Origin: JAVBMU01 sp031551755
GTDB taxonomy: Bacteria > Actinomycetota > Actinomycetes > Actinomycetales > Cellulomonadaceae
DNA length: 64,000 bases
Assembly (NCBI GenBank): GCA_031551755.1
Contig: JAVBNE010000016.1
Span: 18,516 to 82,515 of the forward strand
Direction: 5' to 3'
Shown here: positions 28,594 to 35,764 of the stretch, piece after piece
Layout: the number at the start of each line of letters is the position of its first letter
Numbering within the stretch: position 1 is the stretch's first letter
Made by a program: the position numbers and the translations under genes
Notes under the pieces: generated by a model
Database searches by the model: none
The model's input: only the letters and a program-made list of their open reading frames with translations
Told to the model about the DNA's origin: nothing

Positions 28594-29505
28594 GTGACGT
28601 TCAACGAGGGCCAGGATTTTCAGGGTGGGCGCGTCCGTAAGGGTGCTGGGCGCGGAACCATGGTGGCGGGTGGCGGCATCGGTGCCGTCGTTATCGCAGT
28701 CGTTGCGACCCTGCTCAGCGGGGGAAGCATCAACCCGGCCGATCTGCTGTCCGCCTTCGTGGGCGACGGGACTTCGACCTCGGCGGACGGTGCGACCGAC
28801 GTCGAGACGCTCGGCGATTGCACGGTCGAACAGGCAAATACCGACCGCGACTGCCGACTCGCCGCTACCGCGTACTCCCTGGACGAGTTCTGGGCCAAGA
28901 CCCTGCCCGCCCAGGCCGGTACCAATTACGTCGAACCCGGTGTCGTCTCCTTCTCCGGTTCGGTGCAGACCGGTTGCGGATCGGCCAGCGCAGCCATGGG
29001 ACCGTTCTACTGCCCGCCCGATCAGACCGTCTACATCGATGTCAGTTTCTACGACGAGCTCAAGAGCAGGTTCGGCGCCTCCGGCGGGCCGCTCGCTGAG
29101 GAGTACGTGATCGCACACGAGTTCGGCCACCACATCGAACAACTGTCGGGAGCGATGGACTCAGCGAACCGTTCGGGCTCCGGCCCCACCTCGGATTCGG
29201 TGCGGATCGAGCTGATGGCAGACTGCCTCGCCGGCATGTGGGCCGGGGATGCCTCCCGCACGACCTACCCACCGCGCACGAAACCGTTCCTCAGCCCGAT
29301 CACCGATGCTCAGCTCAAGGACGCCCTGGATGCCGCCGCGTCGGTCGGTGACGACCACATCCAGCAAGAGGCGACCGGCAGGGTCAGCCCGGAGGGCTTC
29401 ACCCACGGCACCAGCGAACAGCGCATGCGCTGGTTCAAGACCGGCTACGACGGGGGCACCCTAGCTACCTGCAACGCCCTCGAGGTGAAGGCTTCCGACC
29501 TCTGA
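28594..29505 (+). CDS. Neutral zinc metallopeptidase (YpfJ family), membrane-anchored
   Basis: 303 aa from a GTG at 28594; a GTG three codons upstream (28585) sits at better distance from GGAGG and may be the true start. A membrane helix (MVAGGGIGAVVIAVVATLLS) anchors the protein with the catalytic domain outside. The zinc motif is VIAHEFGHHIEQL, with a downstream RIELMADCLAGMWAG supplying the third ligand. Conserved cysteines (GDCTVEQANTDRDC, GCGSASAAMGPFYC) may form disulfides. Substrates of this family are unknown to me. The SNF2 helicase gene begins 50 bp downstream. Confidence 0.9.
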   Translation: MTFNEGQDFQGGRVRKGAGRGTMVAGGGIGAVVIAVVATLLSGGSINPADLLSAFVGDGTSTSADGATDVETLGDCTVEQANTDRDCRLAATAYSLDEFWAKTLPAQAGTNYVEPGVVSFSGSVQTGCGSASAAMGPFYCPPDQTVYIDVSFYDELKSRFGASGGPLAEEYVIAHEFGHHIEQLSGAMDSANRSGSGPTSDSVRIELMADCLAGMWAGDASRTTYPPRTKPFLSPITDAQLKDALDAAASVGDDHIQQEATGRVSPEGFTHGTSEQRMRWFKTGYDGGTLATCNALEVKASDL

Positions 29506-29555
29506 CGGGCAACTCTGCTTCCTCAGGAGGAACTGCCACTTTCGGACGTCCACCC

Positions 29556-31844
29556 GTGAGGCCGGGCGCGCAAACGCGCGCTCTGCTCGACTTCCACGCA
29601 CCGTTGATCGCCCGAGCCCGTGGAGTGCTGGACCATTTCGACGCCGTGACCCTCGCGATCGCCGAGTGGGTCCATGCCGACGAGCGTCGGCGTGCTCGCG
29701 AGGAACTTGAGCACGTCGACGTGGGCAGACTGGGCGAGACCACCGACCGCAACCTGCGCCTGACCGCAATCCACGCAGCCGGGTACCGGACCGCGGCCGA
29801 CCTGCTCGGCGTCACCGCGGCGACGCTCGATTCGCTTCCTGGAGTCGGTGACACCACCGCGCGAGGTGTCGTGGCCGCCGTCGACCAGCTCGCAAAGGCA
29901 GCGATCGCCCTGCGGCCGCTGCGCATCACCCTCGACCGAGCCGGCCTCCCCACCCCCACCGGCGCCGACCGACTCCTCGCATTGCTGCACCGTTACCAAC
30001 GCCTGCATCCACTCCTGGATCCCCACCGCCGCAAGCTCGCGGATTACGTGCGTTTCGCCAGTCAGGCCCTTGACGCGGCCCGGCCGGCTCGATACTCGGC
30101 CAGACTGCGCCTGTCACTACCCCGCACCCGACGCGCGGCGCACGCCGCCCTCGTGAGCCTGCAGGTCTGGGACGCTAACGTCGCACGAGGCGACGACGCA
30201 CTACCCGAACTCCTGGATCGCGCGGAGCCGGAAATCGGGCGACCCGACCCTGGACTGTTCGAGCTCACAGCCGACTTCGGCCGCCGGTCCGCCGAGTACT
30301 ACACGGCCCTCCAAGCTGTCGCACCGCAGGCGATCGACGCGCTGGCCGCTCGCGGGCTGCTCCCCCAGGACCTCGCCGACCGGGTGGAAGCCCATCCTCT
30401 CGACACCAGCCTCCTGCACGTCTCACTACGCGGATACCAGGAGTTCGGAGCGCGCTTCGTACTCGAACAAGGCCGGGTCCTCCTCGGAGACGAGATGGGG
30501 CTCGGCAAGACTGTGCAGGCGCTCGCCGCGATGACGCATCTCGCCCGCGACGGCCACCGCCGCTTCCTCGTGGTGTGCCCAGCGTCATTGCTGGCAACCT
30601 GGGAACGGGAAGTCACATGCCGCTCCACCCTGAGCGTTCGCCGGATCCACGGCGACAGCCGCGAGAAGGCGCTCGCTGCCTGGGAATCCGAAGGTGGGGT
30701 CGGACTGACGACCTTCGACGGTCTCGCCCACATCGGCCTCGAAGAGCCACAACACGGGTCACCGTCAACCCTGGCGACCTCGGAGCGAGTGGGACTGCTC
30801 GTCGTCGATGAGGCCCAGCAAGTCAAGAATCCGAAGGCCGCGCGGTCGAGACTCGTCGCCCGCTGGGCGGCCCGATGTGCCCGCGTGTTGCTGATGTCCG
30901 GCACACCGATGGACAACCGTCTTGCGGAGTTCCTCGCCCTCATCGAGATGCTCCACCCGGGCCTGTCGCAATCCTTCCCCCGGCACCTGAGCCTTCTTGG
31001 ACCCGGGGCATTCCGCCGCTCGGTCGCGCACGTATACCTCCGGCGGAACCAGGCCGATGTGCTCGTCGAGTTGCCCGATGTCGTCGCCTCAGATGATTGG
31101 GTCGATCTCAGCGCCTCCGAAGAGGCGGCGTACCGAGCGGCCGTTGCCAGCGGAAACCTCATGGCGATGCGTCAGGCCGCCTGGCACCCGGACCCCACTG
31201 GCGCACTGCCCGCCAAACTCGAACGGCTCATCGAGATCGTGGAAGAAGCCCGGAGCGAACTGCGCAGCACCCTGGTCTTCTCTTACTTCCACGCCACGCT
31301 GGACGCAGCGACCGCCGGCCTGCGAGCCCGGGGCATCACCGTTCACGGACCGCTGACCGGCGACGTGCCGTTGGCGCGCCGCAGCGAGATCGTCGACGCA
31401 TTCACCCGTGACGCCGCCTCCGTCCTCGTGGCGCAGGTATCAGTCGGCGGCACCGGCCTCAATCTCCAAACCGCGAGCGTCGTGGTGCTCTGCGAGCCCC
31501 AGCTGACCCCCGGTCTCGAAGACCAAGCGGTTGCGCGGGCCAACCGGATGGGCCAGGTACACACCGTGCGTTCCCACCGGCTGCTGGGCGTGCGCGGTGT
31601 CGACGAGCGGATCGTTGAGATGCTGGCGGACAAGCGCGAGGTGTTCGACGGCTATATCCGCGTTTCCAGCCTCGCCCAAGCTGCCGTCTCGTCGACGGAC
31701 GTCACCCGCGGCGATCTTGCACGGAACGTCGTGGCCGCTGAACAAGCCCGTCTGGGCTACGGCCCCTGGTGGGATGAGGTCACGACACCCGGGAACAATG
31801 ACACCCGGGCGATGGACACCCCGAGAATGCCGCCGACCGGCTGA
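29556..31844 (+). CDS. SNF2-type DEAD/DEAH helicase with N-terminal helix-hairpin-helix
   Basis: 762 aa, GTG start with no clear ribosome-binding site close by. The N-terminal third contains a helix-hairpin-helix DNA-binding motif (about residues 68-110, DSLPGVGDTTARGVVAAV). The SNF2 core follows: motif I LLGDEMGLGKTVQ near 311, motif II VVDEAQQVKN near 418, motif III LLMSGTPMDNR, then the second lobe with SVGGTGLNLQTA and motif VI QAVARANRMGQVHTVRSHRL near 656. No SWIM zinc domain is seen. Such proteins translocate on double-stranded DNA and remodel protein-DNA complexes. A repair or defence role is possible. It lies next to the LURP-one gene and near the TIR-SAVED island. Confidence 0.88.
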   Translation: MRPGAQTRALLDFHAPLIARARGVLDHFDAVTLAIAEWVHADERRRAREELEHVDVGRLGETTDRNLRLTAIHAAGYRTAADLLGVTAATLDSLPGVGDTTARGVVAAVDQLAKAAIALRPLRITLDRAGLPTPTGADRLLALLHRYQRLHPLLDPHRRKLADYVRFASQALDAARPARYSARLRLSLPRTRRAAHAALVSLQVWDANVARGDDALPELLDRAEPEIGRPDPGLFELTADFGRRSAEYYTALQAVAPQAIDALAARGLLPQDLADRVEAHPLDTSLLHVSLRGYQEFGARFVLEQGRVLLGDEMGLGKTVQALAAMTHLARDGHRRFLVVCPASLLATWEREVTCRSTLSVRRIHGDSREKALAAWESEGGVGLTTFDGLAHIGLEEPQHGSPSTLATSERVGLLVVDEAQQVKNPKAARSRLVARWAARCARVLLMSGTPMDNRLAEFLALIEMLHPGLSQSFPRHLSLLGPGAFRRSVAHVYLRRNQADVLVELPDVVASDDWVDLSASEEAAYRAAVASGNLMAMRQAAWHPDPTGALPAKLERLIEIVEEARSELRSTLVFSYFHATLDAATAGLRARGITVHGPLTGDVPLARRSEIVDAFTRDAASVLVAQVSVGGTGLNLQTASVVVLCEPQLTPGLEDQAVARANRMGQVHTVRSHRLLGVRGVDERIVEMLADKREVFDGYIRVSSLAQAAVSSTDVTRGDLARNVVAAEQARLGYGPWWDEVTTPGNNDTRAMDTPRMPPTG

Positions 31845-31871
31845 CACCCACAACCCGCGTGTCCCGGTCGG

Positions 31872-32375
31872 TCAGCCCGGGAGAATGGCCGACATCGTCG
31901 ACGACTGCTCAGACTGCTTCACGTAGTCGATCGCGAGCACAACACCCAGCACGACCAGTTCGTCGGCCGGCTGTTCGATCTCGATCGCGTAGGTATCGCG
32001 CATCGCCATCCACCTCTTGTGCACGCGACCGACGAGGGCACCGCCACGCTGGAGATCGAAACTCATATCCCAGATGTTGCCGCTCACGGCCAGCCCGGGG
32101 CCGTCCACGGCATAGGAGGGCCGGAAGAGGGTGAACTCCTTCGCGATGGTGGCGACCTGGACACCCTCGACCTCGACGAAGAACTTGGGCAGCCATGACA
32201 CCGGCTGCTTCCACACTCGCGCGCACTCCCGGCCGGCCGCGTCGGCGATCGTGAACTGTTTAGGGATCTGGAAGAGGCTGCCCGCGACGGTGTACACCGG
32301 CTCGCCTTGCTCGTTGTTCACCGTGAAGCGTTCGCGGAACGACCAGAGCTTCTGGTTGACGATCAGACGGTGCAC
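31872..32375 (-). CDS. LURP-one-related (LOR/YxjI) family protein
   Basis: 167 aa from the GTG at 32375, with AAAGGAG upstream; the longer frame to 32417 was rejected. It shows the beta-barrel Tubby-like LOR pattern: RLIVNQKLWSFRERFTVNNE, PVYTVAGSLFQIPKQFTIAD, VWKQPVSWLPKFFVEVEG, GNIWDMSFDL and a final hydrophobic strand VVLGVVLAIDYVKQ. LOR proteins are thought to bind phospholipid or act as scramblase-like barrels, but bacterial function is unproven. It converges with the SNF2 helicase gene (27 bp between stops). The left copy of the 31-bp repeat lies 99 bp upstream of its start. Confidence 0.85.
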   Translation of the reverse strand: MHRLIVNQKLWSFRERFTVNNEQGEPVYTVAGSLFQIPKQFTIADAAGRECARVWKQPVSWLPKFFVEVEGVQVATIAKEFTLFRPSYAVDGPGLAVSGNIWDMSFDLQRGGALVGRVHKRWMAMRDTYAIEIEQPADELVVLGVVLAIDYVKQSEQSSTMSAILPG

Positions 32376-32743
32376 GCGAGGCTCCTTTGCGGTTGGACCG
32401 CTCCCGGCGACCCCCACCGCTGGCGGCTTGGAGCACCGAAAGAGCTGGCCGTGCCCGCCGGACGGTCATGGCGACGGACAACCCGCACAAAGTATCAGAC
32501 GTTGGATTACGCAGTGCGCCCTGGCCTGCCAGCGCCCCGCTGGTAGGTGAACGGGACGACCAGCGGGTTCCGGGCCGCCGAGTTCGCAGGCGCTAGCGAA
32601 CTAACGATCCCAAGCGGGATGTCTCCGCTCGCCAAGCACTCCGTGCACCTCGGCAGGGGGGTGCCTGAGTCCGCATTCCCTCCCAATGACCTCCGTGCAT
32701 CTCGTGACCGGCTCCAGGCGAAACAGCCGTCCCGTCGAAGTAG
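32376..32743. other. 368-bp intergenic region with left island boundary
   Basis: No gene is supported here. It holds the upstream region of the LOR gene, the left 31-bp repeat (32474-32504), and a 9-bp-arm inverted repeat CCCGCTGGT / ACCAGCGGG (32536-32544 and 32559-32567). The rest, up to the end of the TIR-SAVED gene, shows no convincing promoter or RNA structure. The inverted repeat could be a transcription stop for the TIR-SAVED transcript, which runs leftward into it, or part of an integration site. Confidence 0.6.
32474..32504 (+). repeat. Left copy of 31-bp direct repeat (attL-like)
   Basis: The 31 bases from 32474 to 32504 are identical to 34842-34872, in the same orientation. They contain CGCACAAAGTATCAGACGTT, and the flanking bases differ on both sides. 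The two copies are 2,368 bp apart and bracket the TIR-SAVED gene and the transposase remnant. This copy lies in non-coding DNA upstream of the LOR gene. Confidence 0.93.
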
Positions 32744-34009
32744 TCAGGCGGCCATCAGCACACTGATGGGGTTGCCCTGGTCCGCAGGGCGGCACCTCAG
32801 CGCCGGAACGTACCGGTGCTCGCCTCCGCCATCGTCCCACTCGTACAACACCGTCGTAAGCGTGTTTAGGTGGCGCCCGATCAGCGGGGCGAGCGCGAAA
32901 GGTCCGCGATAGAAAAGGTGCACCTCAGCACCACCGTGCCGAGACGACAGGGCGCGCGCGAGGCTCGCGGCGTGGTTGGCATACCTGCTGGCGTCCTCTG
33001 GGCGCAGCATTCCTTCATGGGCCGCGCGCACGTGCGCCGTCGCAGCCATGGCTGGCCCGTCCCGTAGGAATGCGTCCCATGCGGCATCGCTGCGGTCGGA
33101 AATCAGGTCGAGGAAGAGAGCAATACTTCTCGCGTCGTCGACCCCAGTCGTCTGCTCCACGACTGCCAGTGCATCTGCTGTGCTGAAGTCGGGAGAGGCG
33201 CCGACCCACGGTTCCCCCCCGTAGTTGTCGAGGACCTCCATGACGCCGACACGCGTCGCAGGAAGTAACGCGCCAAGAGCTATGGCGACACTCGGGTGGG
33301 CTCCGCCGCTGAGCCGCACCGATCGTGTGCCCGCAACGGTAACCGCGTTCGGCAGCTTCGGGGCAGCGTCGACGAAGAACCTCAGACCGAGCGGCCCCGG
33401 GAGCCGACCTTCTTCAGCTGGCTGAAGGCGCAGATCGAGTTCTGCGCCACTCCTGTCGTACGTGGACCCGTGGTTTCGGGTCTGGACACTGACGTGCAGC
33501 CAGCCGTCGTTGGCGGCGACTCGCTCGCGCAGATTCCTCATACGGAGCTGCCGAACGCCATCGACAAGGTTCCGCATCTCCTGCGGCTTGTCGATTCCGT
33601 ATTGGAGGAAACCCGACAATCGATCGTCAGGCCGCCCGAGGAGGCGGTCTGGTGCGCGGTAGTCGGTTCCTCCGGATGCGGCACGGATGTTGTTCGCGAT
33701 GGCCAAGCTGAACTCGGTGCGCTCGGCGAGGTCAATCAGCTCCGGTGCCTCTATCTCACGGACGATCTCACTCTTCTCGACCTCGGGCGTGATCACCAGA
33801 ACCCCGCCAGCGAGACCCTCACCCAGGGCCTCCTGGATGCGGGTCTTAGTGTCACCAGGAAGCAGATCGCGCACATCTCGCCAAACCGGCACCCCGGCGG
33901 CGCGCAAGCGCCACTCAATCTCCGTGGCTAGAGGCGTGCCATCGCTCTGGCGGTATGACACGAAGTGAGCTCCCAGCGGGTCGAAGCTCTTCACTGGTCC
34001 AAACGGCAT
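32744..34009 (-). CDS. TIR-SAVED effector (CBASS-type NADase)
   Basis: 421 aa, ATG at 34009 with GGGGAG upstream. Residues about 12-130 form a TIR domain (AHFVSYRQSDGTPLATEIEW, GVPVWRDVRDLLPGD, GGVLVITPEVEKSEIVREIE). The candidate catalytic glutamate is in SEIVREIEAPEL (E86 or E88). The last 220 residues match a SAVED sensor domain (SVRLSGGAHPSVAIALGALL; AEVHLFYRGPFALAPLIGRH; LTTVLYEWDDGGGEHRYVPA). In known TIR-SAVED proteins a cyclic trinucleotide binds SAVED, the protein polymerises, and the TIR destroys NAD+ to abort infection. No CD-NTase, HORMA, TRIP13 or Cap2/Cap3 gene is nearby. The domain call rests on motif reading only. Confidence 0.82.
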   Translation of the reverse strand: MPFGPVKSFDPLGAHFVSYRQSDGTPLATEIEWRLRAAGVPVWRDVRDLLPGDTKTRIQEALGEGLAGGVLVITPEVEKSEIVREIEAPELIDLAERTEFSLAIANNIRAASGGTDYRAPDRLLGRPDDRLSGFLQYGIDKPQEMRNLVDGVRQLRMRNLRERVAANDGWLHVSVQTRNHGSTYDRSGAELDLRLQPAEEGRLPGPLGLRFFVDAAPKLPNAVTVAGTRSVRLSGGAHPSVAIALGALLPATRVGVMEVLDNYGGEPWVGASPDFSTADALAVVEQTTGVDDARSIALFLDLISDRSDAAWDAFLRDGPAMAATAHVRAAHEGMLRPEDASRYANHAASLARALSSRHGGAEVHLFYRGPFALAPLIGRHLNTLTTVLYEWDDGGGEHRYVPALRCRPADQGNPISVLMAA

Positions 34010-34119
34010 CGCGTTCTCCCCTCAACGATCTGCGGCCGACGCAGGTCATGCGTGACTCTGAACCTACCGCCAGCGGAGGCTTCGAACACCGCCGCGCCGC
34101 GCGGGAAACACGAGGCCGT

Positions 34120-34786
34120 CTAGTGGTCCGAGTTGGAAGTCTTCTCATGGTTGGCCTTCGCGAGGATCTGGTCGGTGGTCGTGGTTCAGACGAACGGGTG
34201 TGCCCGGTCCTCGTTCCAGTTGTTGATAAATGAGCGGATCTTGGCGTTGAGGTCTTTGACGGATCCGAAGGTGCCGCGGCGGATGGCTTATAGCGTTCGA
34301 TGATGGCGAACCAGACCTCGACGAGATTCATCCAGGATGGGTGCGTGGGTGTGGAGGGACGACGATCCGCGAGTTGAGCCGCCAGCCAGGCCTTGGCCTC
34401 GGGAGTTTTGTACGCGGCGCAGTTGTCCATGGACCGGATGCAGCGGTACCTGCGGGCGCGCGCAAGCGACCGCTTGAGGAAAGCGAGGAATTCCTGGCGG
34501 CGGTGACGCGGTTTGAGGGCCGCGGTCACCGCCCAGTCACGATCTCCAGGGCCGCGAACAGCGTCGAGGTCCCGTGGCGCACGTAGTCGTAGGAGCGACG
34601 CTCGATCGTGTGCGGCTGCATCGGCAGCACCGGGGCGGTGCGGTCCAGCGCCTGGATTAGGGACCTCTCGTCCACGCACAGCACGATCACGTTGTCCGGC
34701 GGGGCCAGGTACAGCCCCTCGACCTCGGTGACCTTGGCGACCAGCTGCGGGTCGGTGGAGAACCCGAACGACTCGGCCCGCACGCC
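34120..34786 (-). pseudogene. IS630-type transposase remnant (DDE), N-terminus lost, frameshifted
   Basis: Homology to IS630-family transposases is spread over at least two frames on the minus strand. The upstream piece reads FGFSTDPQLVAKVTEVEGLY and VLCVDERSLIQALDRTAPVL (first catalytic Asp). After a frameshift near 34535 comes SMDNCAAYKTPEAKAWLA (second Asp) and PTHPSWMNLVEVWFAIIERY (catalytic Glu). After a second frameshift near 34275 comes RRGTFGSVKDLNAKIRSFIN, broken by a TGA at 34186-34188 inside what should be PFVWT. The end is a TAG at 34120-34122. The N-terminal helix-turn-helix half is missing. No terminal inverted repeats could be identified. Clearly dead. Confidence 0.88.
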
Positions 34787-34841
34787 TAGATCCCTGTTCT
34801 TCCTGGCCCCAAGCGCCCCACCGGCCGCCCTCGTTACCTGA

Positions 34842-34872
34842 ACGGACAACCCGCACAAAGTATCAGACGTTG
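34842..34872 (+). repeat. Right copy of 31-bp direct repeat overlapping the sufT 3' end (attR-like)
   Basis: Identical to 32474-32504. Its last ten bases contain the final two sense codons and TGA stop of sufT (34863-34865) plus one further base. A direct repeat that re-creates the 3' end of a conserved gene is the classical footprint of site-specific integration, although no integrase remains. Repeat identity is observed; the att interpretation is inferred. Confidence 0.9.
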
Positions 34873-35246
34873 AAACCCAACATCCGAAGCTGGTCGCGAC
34901 CTTCCTCGGTGATCTTCTCGGGACCCCACGGTGGCATCCAAACCCAGTTGATCCGGAATGCCTCCACGACCCCGTCGAGTGCTTGGCCTGTCTGATCCTC
35001 GATCACATCGGTCAACGGACAGGCCGCCGAGGTCAGCGTCATGTCGATGACCGCGCGGTTCTCCTGGTCGACCTGCACGCCGTAGACCAACCCGAGGTCG
35101 ACGACGTTGATCCCCAGCTCCGGGTCGATGACGTCGCGCATCGCCTCTTCGATATCGGCGGCGGTCGGTGGCATGGCCGGGGCTCCCGGGGCCGCCACTG
35201 CGGCGCCCGTCTCCGGAACCTGGTTGTCAGTGGTCTCGGTGGTCAT
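34863..35246 (-). CDS. sufT: SufT/MIP18-family Fe-S assembly factor (DUF59)
   Basis: 127 aa from the ATG overlapping the sufU stop (ATGA). An Ala/Pro-rich leader of about 30 residues precedes the DUF59 core: DIEEAMRDVIDPELGINVVD, then the Cys-containing LTSAACPLTDVIEDQTG and RINWVWMPPWGPEKITEEGR. MIP18/SufT proteins help deliver or mature Fe-S clusters. It is the last gene of the suf operon. Its final codons lie within the 31-bp repeat, so the reading frame is intact despite the adjacent island. Confidence 0.93.
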   Translation of the reverse strand: MTTETTDNQVPETGAAVAAPGAPAMPPTAADIEEAMRDVIDPELGINVVDLGLVYGVQVDQENRAVIDMTLTSAACPLTDVIEDQTGQALDGVVEAFRINWVWMPPWGPEKITEEGRDQLRMLGFNV

Positions 35247-35746
35247 CGGTTCTCCTCCGCGGAGCTCAGCACGCCCGAGGTCACGAGCGAGTCGCGCAAC
35301 GCTGCCCAACCGAGCAATGCGCATTTGATTCTTGCCGGGTACTTCGAGACGCCGGTGAACGCCGTGGCGTCTCCCAGCGCGTCCTCGGACTTCTCGTCCA
35401 GTCCTTCGCCCCGCGATCCCATGAGGTCGCGGAAAAGCTGACTGAGGTGTTCCGCATCAGCCACCGAGGAACCCTGCACCAAGTCGGCGAGGACGGACAG
35501 CGAGGCCTGCGAAATGCTGCATCCCTGCCCCTCCCAACTGAGGCCGGTCACGGTCGCGGCCCCCGCATCCGCGCCCTCGCCGCGACCCAACTCGATGCGC
35601 AGCGTCACCTCGTCCCCGCAGGTCGGGTTGACCTGGTGGGACTCCCCCACCACGGCTCCGACGGCAGGCTCGACCAACCCGCGACCATGCGGGCGTTTGG
35701 CGTGGTCGAGAATCACCTGCTGATACATCTGTTCAAGATCGCTCAC
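35243..35746 (-). CDS. sufU: SufU sulfur-transfer protein
   Basis: 167 aa, GTG start. In Gram-positives SufU is a zinc protein that accepts persulfide sulfur from SufS. The three conserved cysteines are visible in HQVNPTCGDEVTLRIE, WEGQGCSISQASLSVL and YPARIKCALLGWAALRD, with the Asp of CGD as the likely fourth zinc ligand. Encoded 18 bp after sufS and overlapping sufT by 4 bp. Confidence 0.94.
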   Translation of the reverse strand: MSDLEQMYQQVILDHAKRPHGRGLVEPAVGAVVGESHQVNPTCGDEVTLRIELGRGEGADAGAATVTGLSWEGQGCSISQASLSVLADLVQGSSVADAEHLSQLFRDLMGSRGEGLDEKSEDALGDATAFTGVSKYPARIKCALLGWAALRDSLVTSGVLSSAEENR

Positions 35747-35764
35747 CTGAGTCTGCGCTGCCTT

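Noticed and set aside
29506..34120. Possible CD-NTase, Cap2/Cap3 or HORMA partner for the TIR-SAVED gene
   Set aside because: All frames here were read; only the SNF2 helicase, LOR protein and TIR-SAVED gene are credible, and none has the GS-x-D-x-D nucleotidyltransferase motif.
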